Shown here one piece after another: positions 11,192 through 23,769 of a stretch of DNA of 64,000 nt (positions within the stretch are counted from its first letter, which is position 1; each line of letters opens with the position of its first letter). This DNA comes from Microvelia longipes (taxonomy: Eukaryota; Arthropoda; Insecta; Hemiptera; Veliidae): positions 19,832,065 through 19,896,064 of the forward strand of contig JACMZG010001914.1 of the NCBI GenBank assembly GCA_018340805.1. The letters are read 5' to 3'. The position numbers were made by a program, and so were the translations under genes. The notes under the pieces are model-generated. The model was not told where the DNA came from and did no database searches. It was given only the letters and a program-made list of their open reading frames with translations.

Positions 11192-13137
11192 ATGCTTGCT
11201 ATGGCCGTTTGTATTGAACTATTTTAAAATCTTTGTTAATTATTAATATTTAAAGAATTCTTATAACTTTTTTATTGTTTTGTGTGCAATTAATGTTGCT
11301 TTTGTATTATAATAGAAAAAATCCGTAAATTATCAAACTAAATCGGACAAAGAAGCGTTTTAAAAGTTGTCAAAAATGGGCAACTTAGTGCGATTTATTA
11401 GCTTATTTTTTAGTATGACACACGGTTAAAATTAGTTAAAATTGTTGAAAAATAATGCGGGAGACTAAGATTTGTCCTGGATGTTAAACCACAGCCAATT
11501 TCATATCATGCCAACCTAATTTGTTCTTCAATATTTTCCATGCTATCTACTGTTTATATTAGTGGGTCATGCTGTAGTTTCATTATTCCCTTTTGTGGTT
11601 TCTTTTTTGTTAACATGTTTTTAGTTTAAATAGTGAGTTACCAGCTATTTGTTAAGAGAAAAGACGTGCTATGATCATAACGTTTGTGTTAAATTTTGTC
11701 AAGGTAAGTGTGTTTTTTTTCGAATTTTCTGTTTTTTGAAAAACAGTTGGATTCATTTTTATGTGGATTAATTAACATGTACATAATTACATATAATTTA
11801 ACATATAAGTTGTATTAAAACTCTTATCATATTCATGATCAATCTAATTGTAATGGACATTACAAAACTTTTGAATGACCAGGCACTTGATAGTTTGTAG
11901 AAAATGACTACACGTACACACAGCATATCCAAGCCTCCTATTTTATTAATTATGTTAGTTCAATACAATGTGAGAACAATACGCAGGGATTTCATTGAAA
12001 TCCGGTCCTCTTCCCCATACGCTCTATGTACAATTAGAGGCGTGTTGCCTCTAAATGTAATGATTTCTCGTATCATGCAATGTTATTAGACAAAGAGTCT
12101 AATACTTAAAGGCAGTATAGAAAAATTCTTATCATTCTCTTGGTAGCATGGTACCAAAACTGTACATTGGTGACGTCATTTTTAATTTTTCATAACTATT
12201 ACAATGTCTGGTAAATATTGCATTATTGTTTGATCGTTTTGTCGTAAGTTAAGTGAAATAAATTTAAAATAAGGTGTAATTGTAATCTATCGCATATATT
12301 CTTTAAATATCTGTGTCTTATGAAGTGATTTAATGTGATATCACTGAAAAATGCCTATGCTTTGTCTCCAAAAAGGTTGGGGAGTCTTTAGTCTCCCTCT
12401 TGATAGATCTAGTAGGAGCAAGTACCATTATGGTACCCATTGGAAACTGTCTCACTTTCCTTATCACTACGTTATTCTGTGTTATGTGTTATTAGTCTCT
12501 TTGGAAATGTATCAACATTTAACCTTTTCAATGAAGTGTTAATTTACTTAAATAATATAGTTTTTACCAAATAACTTTTTAAAAAATATTTCTACTGTTA
12601 CTTTATTACTATGCATAGAAAGCACCACTTAATTATTTTGTTTTGTTTTTAACTTCCATGCAACGCATAAGTGAAATTTCACTGTATGAAGGACAAGATA
12701 TGTTGGCAGTGATGTTTGTTGTTGACTCGTTTGATTCAAACAAATACCATGTTAAATATGCAGTGTGTTCATAGTAAATGTTTGTTTAAGCTTTGGTAAA
12801 ACTTGGTAGAATGCAGAAAATGCCTTACATATGTCTCAAACAAATGTCGAATCTATCTTAGTATCTACTGATTATATTGAGAACTGAACTGTTTAGACCC
12901 TACTACTTAGTGAATTCTTGTTGTAATGTGAATTCTCTGTTTCGCCCTTGCTAATGCTGATAATTCAGCTAATAAAAGTTAAAAAAAATCCTATATTCTG
13001 ATCCCCCTTTTATGTATATCATGTCCTTTATAATTGTGACCAATAGTAATGTTTTCCTCATAGAATTTTGCATCCCTTTGATAAAGGGATAAAATATTGT
13101 GGATAAATTGTGTCTTTTTAAAATATTTTTTTTTTAG
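11192..13137. promoter_or_regulatory. Long 5' flank of the THAP gene, transposon 2
   Basis: About 1.9 kb lies between the right end and THAP exon 1. A CAAG/GTAAGT donor near 11705 suggests an untranslated first exon, and the THAP exon is preceded by a T-rich tract and TTTTAG. The stretch holds the palindrome cluster (11987-12436) and a CRE-like TGACGTCA at 12171-12178. A segment at about 11414-11440 is close to the terminal repeat of the MITE in the Gabarap intron. A 61-codon frame at 11904-12089 recurs in the other copies but overlaps three palindromes and is broken in the fourth element. Confidence 0.5.
11987..12436. repeat. Cluster of short perfect palindromes
   Basis: Inverted repeats are: 11987-12003 (GGATTTCA/TGAAATCC, 1-base loop); 12034-12054 (TTAGAGGC/GCCTCTAA, 5-base loop); 12085-12103 (ATTAGAC/GTCTAAT, 5-base loop); 12140-12157 (TTGGTA/TACCAA, 6-base loop); 12380-12397 (GGGAG core with one mismatch); 12422-12436 (GTACCAT/ATGGTAC, 1-base loop). 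The cluster is retained, with small indels, in the other right halves (about 22310-22760, 36590-37035 and 55910-56355). Confidence 0.85.
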
Positions 13138-15130
13138 ATGGTAATGTGTTTCGCACCTGATTGTAAACATTACTCTGAAAAACATGGCTGCAGATTTTTT
13201 ACTTTTCCTAAGGACGATAAATTAAAGAAAATATGGATAAAATTATTAAGGTATGACATCACTTGCTTTCTTTTTGAATGGTGTAACTGTTATGGCATAT
13301 TAAAATGTAACCTCTTTAAATATAAATAATATTTTGAGAGGCATTGTATTGTAGAATGATAGTACATTATTATTGTAAGATGATTCAAGGTGAGCAATAT
13401 AAAGTTCTCACTTGTTGCTTAATGACCACTACAAAATATAGGCTAAAGAACAATTATAATAATAACCAAATGAAAAAGAGGAAAAAACTTAAGCAATGAT
13501 TTTTTACTTGCAATTTGTTTACATAATCTAAAACTGTCTTAACAATTTCAATGTAAAAGGTTATCATTGTAGTTACATGCAAATTGCTACTTTAAGCCAT
13601 AAAAAATATTAAAGGCAGGGAGAGTCAGTCCTTTCAAGTTTTGCTGTGGAAAGTCTTCCAGCACTCACTAACTTTGAATAGAAATTTAATTTTAATATTC
13701 GGTTTAATTATGATTTAATTATTTCACATGTAAGGCGAGCAGACAGAGAAGCCCTGTCAAGAGTCTGCTCTTGTCATTTTAAGGATGAAGAGAGAGAGAA
13801 CTTGCCAACTCTGTTTTTACATAATATAGACAAAAAGAATCTTCTCATTGAATCTCCAAAACGAAAGAAGTATGTATGTTGCAGTGATATTTTAAAGTAA
13901 TTCTTTTATTTGTGACAACAGACAGATTGATTATCTTGATTGATGATTTTTGTTAACTTTATACAAGTTTCTATAGTATGTATTTTATGTGGAATGGACA
14001 CTATGATTTTTATGTATGCCATGGGACACTTGACTTGTTATAGACAAATAACCCACTAAGTCTAAGATGTAGGCAAGTATGCTGAAAACTTGTAAAAAAT
14101 CTTGTATGTTTTACTATCACATGATCATTAAGAATAACACGGTCGTGTATATGAGAAACATATTAATTTTTATGTGTGTTAGCACTTGTTTAGAGTTGTT
14201 TTGCATCCCATTTGTTAATTGTATGTACTATTTTCTTGACCTTTTTATCAGTACTTTATGTCTGAGTCACTTTTCACAAGAGCCTAGTTATTGCATTAAT
14301 TTCACTTTAACAGCTTGGTAAATAAATGTTTAAATTTATACACTACATTTTTTCTTTCTTTTGCAGGTCTCGGGTGATGAAATCTGGACCTAGTAGTTCA
14401 GATATTAATGCTTCCAACAATGATACGTTCAGTGGTATGGCAGAATTAGACGTACAGAAACTTGACTCAAATATTGATGTACACCTACTATCAAGCAGAG
14501 AAAGTCCAGACTTGCTACAACCTCCCATTCCTGAAAATATAAGTGGATTCAAAGTTGATGTATCAAAAATTGCATTTGAAGAAGTTTCTGACCATAGTTA
14601 CTATCAAAAAAAATACCTGGAAAGAAAAATAAAGAAAATCAAACCAAGCTATGTGGTTGTAATGTGTTTACTGCACAACGTAAGGGTATTCTTTTTGATG
14701 ATAAGTGTGTGCAATGTAATGAGCCAGGCATACTTACATTTTATGTAGAGAATAAAGTTATTGGAAACACAATTATTGCATGCAAACAGACTCTCTTATT
14801 TGGAATTGAGTAAAAATGAAAAACAGTTTTGCAGCTTCACTGGGATGGCAGATATTAAGATCTTTGATGCAGTTCTTAAATTGGTGCAGGAACTACCAAA
14901 AAAGTACCATTCAAACTGGGCTCCAACAACTATATCCATCAAGAACCAGCTACTGACGACTCTAGTGAAGTTAAGGGTAAATCCCACGTACACAGTTTTA
15001 AGCTATTGTTTGGCTTCTCAGTTCCACAATTACCAATATATTTCTTACATGGTTGCAAGCTCTGCATGAAGGCCTTTACGTACCATATATGACTAAGATT
15101 CCCCCCAGATCTCTCAACAAAGTTTGTTTA
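13138..15130 (+). CDS. THAP-domain transposase gene, transposon 2 (DDE core missing)
   Basis: Exon 1 (13138-13250) encodes MVMCFAPDCKHYSEKHGCRF through RFFTFPKDD and W, the first half of a C2CH THAP zinc finger. Exon 2 (13735-13869) supplies RVCSCHF, the closing Cys and His. Exon 3 starts at 14367 after a T-rich tract and TTGCAG. It encodes a Ser/Asp-rich linker, a Lys-rich segment, CGCN and CVQC cysteine pairs, a coiled-coil-like stretch, SFTGMADIKIFDAVL and QLLTTLVKLR, matching the HTH that precedes DDE_Tnp_4 domains. Two or three one-base frame changes occur in homopolymers. After NKVCLPTIFSGF (about 15130) the frame ends and the minisatellite begins, so no catalytic triad is encoded. This copy is likely a binding-only protein or a dead transposase. 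Confidence 0.72.
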
Positions 15131-15162
15131 CCCACAATTTTCAGTGGTTTTTCTAACTGTTA

Positions 15163-15370
15163 GAGTTCCTAACCACTGTAGATAAATATCCCAGGTTCAA
15201 TATATTAGTATTAATTAAATTGTACCTATTGTCATACACATATAGAGTTCCTAACCACTGTAGATAAATATCCCAGGTTCAATATATTAGTATTAATTAA
15301 ATTGTACCTTGTCATACACATATAGAGTTCCTAACCACTGTAGATAAATATTGTTGTAATAGATATAAAT
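15163..15370. repeat. Transposon minisatellite, about 3 units
   Basis: Units of 80-86 bp contain GAGTTCCTAACCACTGTAGA, AATATATTAGTATTAATTAA and TTGTACCTATTGTCATACAC. This is the reverse-orientation, short form of the array in elements 3 and 4. It starts about 35 bases after the transposase reading frame loses its domain. Confidence 0.85.
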
Positions 15371-17070
15371 AATGTTGTAATAAATTTAATTGCAAATATT
15401 GTGATAAAAATATAGACCTATAAATAACTGTGAATATTCTGAGTGCAATATATTAGTAATAATTGAGTCTTACCAATTGTTGTAAAATGTATACTTCTTA
15501 CTGACTGTGGATAAAAATTGTTGTTGATATATATACCTATATATGTGTGCAACCCAATGGTAATTTTAGAAAAAAGTTGCCATCCAATTTATACTGTAGG
15601 TATTTTTAGGCTTTAGGTGTTTTGAAGGCCACCAAGTGGTCTTCATAAGGTTTTCTGTTAATATATGTGTGTGACTGTTATTATCATAGCTTCTAGTGCA
15701 TTTATGAGTTCAAACTTAGTGCGCAAATCAATTTTTATGTGTTGATCAATGTGTAGTTGCGCAATCTGGAAATAATTTTACATGACGTCGGTAATCATAA
15801 TAATGACTCATCAAAACATTTATAATTTATGTAACGCGGAATTGAAATTTGGCATGTATGTATGCTTATATAAGTCTAAAATATGTGTCAATTTTCATCT
15901 TACTATCAGCATTAGGTCAATTTTCAGCAAATGGCTTAATCTAATAGAGTAGAAATTAGGGGCAAGTGTATACCTTATGTAATGAATAAGTATTCTAAAA
16001 TTCGTTTTAATTCGCAAGTATATCCATGATTTTTGTTAGCTCATAAAAGAGAAGCTTGATTGAGCGTTTTCAGTAACTGGATGAAACAAATGTATTCACT
16101 ATCTGAGGACTAAGCAAGTCCAAAGTAGTGAGAGGATGAGCTTATCAAATCTAATGTGATGAGGACAAGTTGTGAGGTACTCGATTCTTAGTGTGATCTA
16201 TTTGTAATTTTAGAATAACAGCTGTCACCAACATACTTTTCATGGTGAAATGACCCTTAATGGGCATATTAATATATTGGTCAGATCCTCTAATGTCTAA
16301 AACAATTATGATGAGGATTTAGGGTCTGTTTGTACTTATTTGTTTTCAAATTGTTTCTGTGCTCAAAATATTGTTTTCTCCTTTTCTAAATGAAAATGTT
16401 TTTAATTAATGTTATTTGTAATTAAAATGTTAAGTTTTGTTAATCCCCAGTTACTTGTATTATTTATTTATCCCTGATTATCAATGATACTTCTATCTGT
16501 TTTAAAACTTCTATGAAGTTTTAAATTGCTTTAATTACAGTCTTGCTTTGTTTTTATACTTGATCACACTAGTGACAGATTTATAGCAACATGCTAGAGT
16601 TTCTGTATCAATAATTTAACATGGAACATGATTTGCAGTTGGTTCCCAGACCTACCTTTCAAAAATGTATAACCTCATTCAGTCTTATTACTGTTTTTTA
16701 TTTATCAACTTGTCTTGATATCATATCAGTTAAGGACATAATACATTAAATTATTCTTAAATAATTATCCTTATTCGTTAAGGACATGATACATTAAACT
16801 ATTCTGTCCTCTATCAGAATAACCTCAACCTCTTTATAATGCGATTTTTCCAATGGCTGTTTGCTAACAGGCTAATACAAATCCAACATTGTACATTCGA
16901 AAACTCCTGTAGTTATTTTTTACGATTTAAGGAAACGTAAATTTCATGATAATTCCATTATGGCATTGCTCAAGGTAACAAAGAGGTAAAAATTGTACAT
17001 CAATTATAATTATCATAACACATTAATTATATATTTATTTATACAGAGAAATAAACATTTCAAGTAATCA
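15371..17070. other. Intergenic middle of transposon 2
   Basis: Non-coding sequence between the 3' ends of the two converging genes. It contains a dispersed repeat (about 15600-16200, also found at 63380-63960) and AT-rich sequence with direct TTAAGGACATGATACATTAAA-like motifs near 16733 and 16780. I see no DDE transposase remnant here on either strand. Confidence 0.6.
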
Positions 17071-20000
17071 TCAGCCAGAAGAAGCAGTAGAAGCATCTGA
17101 AAATAGTAATAAAAAACATATTAAAATTTGTATGATTTACAAATTGATTTACAATTTGTAATTCCCAGTAGTACAATCATTAGCACTTGTGCCTGCCACC
17201 CAGACAGTCCGGGTTCAATCCCGGTTGGGGCCTCTAGAATTTTCATGAGAGGTATTAAAACGCCCAACAACATGGCCTACTTGCTAGGTGATCTATCACC
17301 TCTCCCTCATTACCATCACAAACAACTAAATTTTACCAGCAAAATATTTTAAAGTAGGTTAGGAGAGCCGAGTACTGTTTAATGCAGGGTTTAGGCAACA
17401 AGGAATCCTGGCAATTAAAAAGAGGAAAATTAAAATAAATAGTACATTTGTTTTAAACTCTTGCAGTGTGGATTTATGTTTACTTCAAGGCCTCCAAAAT
17501 TTATTTAAAAACATGATAATTAACAAGACTAATTTATTTTATATATTAAAAGTAATTTTTATACTAACCACTCTGTTTATCACTCTCAAGCCTTGAGATT
17601 AATTTGGGAATAAATTTATTAAGAAAAAATGATTCCAATAAATCCACATTCCTTTCCCATGAGGAATCTTTTTCTACTGGAAACCAAACAAAGTCATTCA
17701 GGCACCATTGAAAGAAATGACACTTTGTTCTTCCTGAAACACAAAGAATAAAAGTAAAGCAACTGTGGAAAGTGTTTTAGAATTAATAATGTTTTATCAT
17801 TATAACTACCAACTAATTTTCTAAACCCAGTATCTTATATTTATATACATAAGATCTTACATGCAGGACTGAATATTATTTATTTCATATAGTAATACTA
17901 TATAAAATATATTTTACACATTTAAACTATATCTATATCTATACACACAAACTTAGAAAACACATCAAACTTAGAAATATGACAAGAAGCAAATGTGGTT
18001 AAGGTAAAAATATCATTTTAATACTACTATCTCCATATTGGATTATTACCTGTTATGTACATTTGGCCTTGAATTTGGTGGTAGTATTCATGGTCTGCAT
18101 TGATTACTATGTCACCATCTTCCTTGTAATGAAAAAAATTTCTCTTGTCTGTATTCTTTGTGCCTCTTTTAAGGAAGAGACACTCCTCAGTGAAAATGGG
18201 CACTTCACTTCGAGTAAAGCCCCATCTTCAACAAGCCCGTCAGGAGATGCTGCCAAGAAGCCATTCTCATGTACAAATAACCCATTCCGTTCCACTTTCA
18301 ATCCAGACACTTCCGAGAAGCGTTGAACAGCATCATCCTCGTGGTCTCTTCCCCACTGTATAGCTTTGATTCCATCTAACTTGTACAGACCTGGAATAAC
18401 GTATTTATTAATAGCAGTATGTGACAAAACTATTCAATCAGCTATGTATACTTTTTGCCTGTTGGAGGTGCAAATGAGTAATAGATTGAAATTAACATCT
18501 TCTTAAGGATTATAATTACTTTAATGGATAGTTACAATAAATATGTATGTATGCATACAAACTGCTTCATAAAAAAAGCATTTTAATAATTTTTTTATTA
18601 AAATGCCACATAGCGGCTAAGGTAATGAAGACCCATTATTTATTTCATACTCATCACATTTCTTAAAACTTTCAAAACCATTTTAAAGCACTGGCCACCA
18701 TATTTTCCAACTACATTTATCACAAATTTCTGTTCGTAAATATAAAATCTGTTATAAACTAAGCAAAATGTTGGAAAAGTGATCACAATATATACTCTAC
18801 AGTAACACAAGAAAATAAAATAAATGTGATATTAAATAATGTTTTAAAAATAATAAAGCTCACCAAATATTCTTGACCAAAAAGATTTTGGCAGTTTTGG
18901 CTTGTTTAAGTAATTCAAAATTAATCCAAAATTCGAAGCTGTTAGTCTGTTTTTCCTTAAGGATAGCCAGAGAGGGTTTCTTGACTGCCCTCGCGTTTTT
19001 TCTTCTGCAGTGCCTCTCACTGCACTATTTACCTTCAGTGCCTCCCTAATAAGACATGGCTTGTCTAAAGCTTCTTCAAACTCCTTCGACATTACAACTT
19101 CTTCTACATCTGGCAGTAAAGGAATGTCATCTAGAGGTGGAGTCCTCACCTTCCACAGGAGGCCTGCACCAACTCCTGCAATCTGCAATGAACAACAAGA
19201 AATAAGTTTTTTTAAGTTATAAAGATTAATAAGTATAGAAATAATTACTCTGCTAAAGCTTCAACTTAATTTAAATGTCATTAATTTAATTTGGTGAACA
19301 CTCTAAACCGTGAAGCCAACAAAGCAGTTATAGTGGTAATAGAAACTAATATCCCCTAATAGGTTACATTACATTAGATTTTATATGATATAGGAATCTA
19401 ATAATCATATAGGTTTGTCCATAAACTATAACTCTTTATAATTACAGTATTTTTTTGTATTATATTGTTAACCTGAGAAATAAAGACTATTTTGAATGGA
19501 ATCAGTACTATTGCTGACTTACAGGGTCTATTTTTCTATCAACACCAAATTCTTTATACATAATTATAAGAAGCAAAAATTATATAAGATACGTAAAAAC
19601 CAAAGTTAGAGTTATCTGCATACTAAGGTTTAGAAAATAACAACAAAAACAGACCTACCCTTAAATCCTCGATAAACTTGACAATTGGTCCCCAGTTGGA
19701 GAGTCTACATTAGTATGACTTGGACCAGGAGGAAACAATTGGCTTATATCTCTGCTGTCATCTTCTGGAGCTACTCTAGGAGCAACCCATTTACATAGGG
19801 TATCTGTAGAAGAGATATTATGGTAAGCCCAAAATAAAAGAGTAGCCATATGGTGGCATTTCAAAAGCCCTCTCTTGCAATTGCAAGAGGCTTTCTCCAC
19901 CTCCATATTGTCTTTCAAGTATATCTGCACAGAGAAAAGAGGTATATCAAAATATCATACAAATGGACGAAAGAAATAAATAAATTAGATAAAACATACA

Positions 20001-20679
20001 ATTTTATTTCTAAAGAAGTAAACATTTTGGCAAGTCCAAAAAATGTATGTAATAAAATTACCCAAATGTTATTACGACACTACATATGTGCAAAATTTCA
20101 AATTAATCAAAACATTTTTCTGAGGTTTATTTAAGTTTTGCTAAGCCATAACTGCAGGTTATTAACAACATAAAACATTAATTTTTGGATAGCACAACTA
20201 GACTGAAAGATAGTTTTTTTTACCAAGTTTCAACTCTCTAGAATTAACAACTAACTCGGAGCAACGTTGATACAGACACACACACACATAAATTTGTAAA
20301 AAACATGTCTTAAGACAGGTTTTCAGTTGAAATCCCGGTTTCAGATTTTTATTCCAAACAAAATAATTTTCTTATATACCGACAGTATAAATGCGGTAAA
20401 TTAAAAAAATCAGCTACTTTAAAAAACTGTAAAAAGGCCATGTTAAAAATAAAAAATGCAATCAATGAATTACTTTAATATAATAGAACTTACTTCAATA
20501 TGATAAATTACTTCTTTCCTCATGCTTGCATGCACATCCCCCTTCAAAAATTTAAGTTTTGCATCATATACACATGATTTCACATGCTTACTTCTGAAGC
20601 CATTCTCTCCTCTCTCCAAAGCCCCTTCTTCTCCTATAAAGAATGAAGCGATTTTGGCAAAACTAAAGACTGTCGCCAT
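17071..20679 (-). CDS. SWIM-YqaJ nuclease gene, transposon 2
   Basis: Coding exons on the minus strand are 20494-20679, 19659-19924, 18864-19182, 18050-18390, 17569-17733 and 17071-17096, all GT-AG (the penultimate donor is GTTAGT). Exon 1 opens MATVFSFAK; exon 2 carries the SWIM CxC-x6-CxH; exons 3-4 carry RLTASNFG, HEDDAVQRF, ASPDGL and LLEVKCP; exon 5 encodes FFQWCLNDFVWFP and WERN; the short last exon ends DASTASSG. Predicted length is about 434 residues. One-base losses in exon 2 (near 19673) and exon 4 (near 18130) break the frame but leave the catalytic motifs. The gene converges on the THAP gene, and the SINE sits in its last intron. Confidence 0.8.
17164..17400 (+). mobile_element. 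tRNA-derived SINE in the last YqaJ intron, transposon 2
   Basis: A tRNA-like head begins CCCAGTAGTACAATCATTAG and contains an RNA polymerase III B box GGTTCAATCCC at 17212-17222 with flanking CCGG arms. A tail of about 150 bp follows. The same segment sits at the same place in both halves of element 3 and in element 4, so it entered before these copies separated. It is too degenerate in the acceptor region for a functional tRNA. Confidence 0.6.
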
Positions 20680-23617
20680 GATTTACTACAAATAAAAAAG
20701 ATGTTACATAGTATTAATAAGAGAGCAGTATTTACACAGTATAATCAACAGGACAAGATTAGAAGGCATTCAGCTTCAGGTTTAATTCAAGCTAGGGTTC
20801 GATCATCGACTAATATCGTTAACTAACTAAACTAAAAGTACCGATCAAATTAAGAATTAAAATTGCCAGGCGGCTGTTTCCTAGGAGTTTCATAAATTTG
20901 TCTGAAAACGATCGTATTGCCCACAATAAATAAACCATGTATGTACCATATAATAATCATATATGAAAAAATATGAACACACAATTCACTAAAACAATTA
21001 ATACTTATTGAAACATAAGAAACAATGATAAATGTAATCATTAATCATTATATGGAGTCAATACAAGAAGTGCCGAAATCTATGATATTAAAACAGCGTA
21101 AAAAACAGAAAAAAAATAAAAAAATACATACCTTTTTACAGCCAATTTGTAAAGAGGGTTCTAATCTATCGCAAATATGCAAAAAACTAAAGAAAAGTCC
21201 AAAAAACAATCACAAAAAGCCTTAAAGGAACACGCACAATGTTAAGTCAAATAGAAATAACGGTTTGTTTGGAACTTGACGAAAACAGCTGATTTATATT
21301 GTTCGTAAGTGTTGCCAACATTACAACACAACTTTAATCGTCTATAATAATGTACTATCATTCTACAATACAATGCCTCTCAAAATATTATTTATATTAA
21401 AGAGGTTACATTTTAATATGCCATAACAGTTACACCATTCAAAAAGAAAGCAAGTGATGTCATACCTTAATAATTTTATCCATATTTTCTTTAATTTATC
21501 GTCCTTAGGAAAAGTAAAAAATCTGCAGCCATGTTTTTCAGAGTAATGTTTACAATCAGGTGCGAAACACATTACCATCTAAAAAAAAAAATATTATTAA
21601 AAAGACACAATTTATCCACAATATTTTATCCCTTTATCAAAGGGATGCAAAATTCTATGAGGAAAACATTACTATTGGTCACAATTATAAAGGACATGAT
21701 ATACATAAAAGGGGGATCAGAATATAGGATTTTTTTTTAACTTTTATTAGCTGAATTATCAGCATTAGCAAGGGCGAAACAGAGAATTCACATTACAACA
21801 AAGAATTCACTAAGTAGTAGGGTCTAAACAGTTCAGTTCTCAATATAATCAGTAGATACTAAGATAGATTCGACATTTGTTTGAGACATATGTAAGGCAT
21901 TTTCTGCATTCTACCAAGTTTTACCAAAGCTTAAAAAACATTTACTATGTACACACTGCATATTTAACATGGTATTTGTTTGAATCAAACGAGTCAACAA
22001 CAAAACATCACTGCCAAAATATCTTGTCCTTCATACAGTGAAATTTCACTTATGCGTTGCATGGAAGTTAAAAACAAAACAAAATAATTAAGTGGTGCTT
22101 TCTATGCATAGTAATAAAGTAACAGTAGAAATATTTTTTAAAAAGTTATTTGGTAAAAACTATATTATTTAAGTAAATTAACACTTCATTGAAAAGGTTA
22201 AATGTTGATACATTTCCAAAGAGACTAATAACACATAACACAGAATAACGTAGTGATAAGGAAAGTGAGACAGTTTCCAATGGGTACCATAATGGTACTT
22301 GCTCCTACTAGATCTATCAAGAGGGAGACTAAAGACTCCCCAACCTTTATTGGAGACAAAGCATAGGCATTTTTCAGTGATATCACATTAAATCACTTCA
22401 TAAGACACAGATATTTAAAGAATATATGCGATAGATTACAATTACACCTTATTTTAAATTTATTTCACTTAACTTACGACAAAACGATCAAACAATAATG
22501 CAATATTTACCAGACATTGTAATAGTTATGAAAAATTAAAAATGACGTCACCAATGTACAGTTTTGGTACCATGCTACCAAGAGAATGATAAGAATTTTT
22601 CTATACTGCCTTTAAGTATTAGACTCTTTGTCTAATAACATTGCATGATACGAGAAATCATTACATTTAGAGGCAACACGCCTCTAATTGTACATAGAGC
22701 GTATGGGGAAGAGGACCGGATTTCAATGAAATCCCTGCGTATTGTTCTCACATTGTATTGAACTAACATAATTAATAAAATAGGAGGCTTGGATATGCTG
22801 TGTGTACGTGTAGTCATTTTCTACAAACTATCAAGTGCCTGGTCATTCAAAAGTTTTGTAATGTCCATTACAATTAGATTGATCATGAATATGATAAGAG
22901 TTTTAATACAACTTATATGTTAAAATTATATGTAATTATGTACATGTTATTTTAATCCACAGTCACATAAAAATGAATCCAACTGTTTTCAAAAAAACAG
23001 AAAATTCGAAAAAAAACACACTTACCTTGACAAAATTTAACACAAAACGTTATGATCATAGCACGTCTTTTCTCTTAACAAATAGCTGGTAACTCACTAT
23101 TTAAACTAAAAACATGTTAACAAAAAAGAAACCACAAAAAGGGAAATAATGAAACTACAGCATGACCCACTAATATAAACAGTAGATAGCATGGAAAATA
23201 TTGAAGAACAAATTAGGTTGGCATGATATGAAATTGGCTGTGGTTTAACATCCAGGACAAATCTTAGTCTCCCTCGCATTATTTTTCAACAATTTTAACT
23301 AATTTTAACCGTGTGTCATACTAAAAAATAAGCTAATAAATCGCACTAAGTTGCCCATTTTTGACAACTTTTAAAACGCTTCTTTGTCCGATTTAGTTTG
23401 ATAATTTACGGATTTTTTCTATTTATAATACAAAAGCAACATTAATTGCACAAAAAACAATAAAAAAGTTATAAGAATTCTTTAAATATTAATAATTAAC
23501 AAAGATTTTAAAATAGTTCAATACAAACGGCCATAGCAAGCATGTTTGTTTGGAACGCGGGGAGAGGTTGTACCGGCGTCTAGGTTATACCAAAAGGTTA
23601 TGCTTCTTTACTCGTCT

Positions 23618-23769
23618 ATTGTTTTCACGTTTGAAATTTTTTCGATTTTCTTGTGGTCTTTTTTAAATGGAACAATTGTATCTTTTTTAAATTCGGCTTT
23701 TCAAGAAGGTTTGTGTTACTTTTTATAAACAGTCTTTTATGAAATTGTTTTCTTTGAATGGGAAGCAAT
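23618..23769. other. 152-bp spacer between two head-to-tail transposons
   Basis: T-rich sequence with no similarity to the element. It begins AT after the right end of one copy and ends AT before the left end of the next. No gene is seen. Confidence 0.8.

Larger units (their letters stand above)
11118..21343 (-). mobile_element. Nested full-length ISL2EU-like transposon 2 (type I, reversed)
   Basis: This copy runs in reverse: its right end (AGACGAGTAAAG) is at 11118 and its left end (complement of AGACGATTAAAG) is at 21343. AT occurs on both sides. It is 10,226 bp. It includes both genes, the palindrome cluster, the SINE and a short minisatellite. Compared with the fourth element it lacks a ~163-bp segment beside the SINE but keeps the longer transposase exon. 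It sits inside intron 1 of another copy's THAP gene. Confidence 0.92.
9350..21578 (-). pseudogene. THAP transposase gene of the host element, split by the nested copy
   Basis: Exon 1 (21466-21578, THAP start MVMCFAPDCK) is separated from exon 2 (10621-10753) and exon 3 (10124 down to about 9350) by the nested 10.2-kb element in intron 1. Exon 3 continues past the THAP domain into a coiled-coil-like stretch (VERIKLLETQLLHANRL) and then SFTGMADIKIFDAVL, which resembles the segment preceding the HTH of DDE_Tnp_4-type transposases. Frames change several times through one-base indels, some probably sequencing errors. No DDE catalytic residues follow; the minisatellite begins instead. Confidence 0.7.
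8731..23617 (+). mobile_element. ISL2EU-like transposon, type I, interrupted by a nested copy
   Basis: Sequence from 8731 to 11117 and from 21344 to 23617 is one element in the forward orientation, split by a nested insertion at 11118-21343. The right end is the reverse complement of AGACGAGTAAAG at 23606-23617, followed by AT. Its left half is not visible: it would lie before the N at 8730. It carries the longer form of the THAP transposase gene on the minus strand and a short minisatellite. The 2-bp AT at 11116-11117 is repeated at 21344-21345, and removing the insert restores exactly the sequence at the matching place in the intact copy (near 54950). Confidence 0.85.

Noticed and set aside
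11904..12089. 61-codon frame repeated in the other element copies
   Set aside because: It overlaps three palindromes, has no recognisable motif, and is broken in the fourth copy; conservation follows from copy similarity.
17164..17235. Functional tRNA gene
   Set aside because: A B box and T-arm-like sequence exist, but the acceptor and anticodon arms do not pair and the T arm is one base short; SINE head is the better call.
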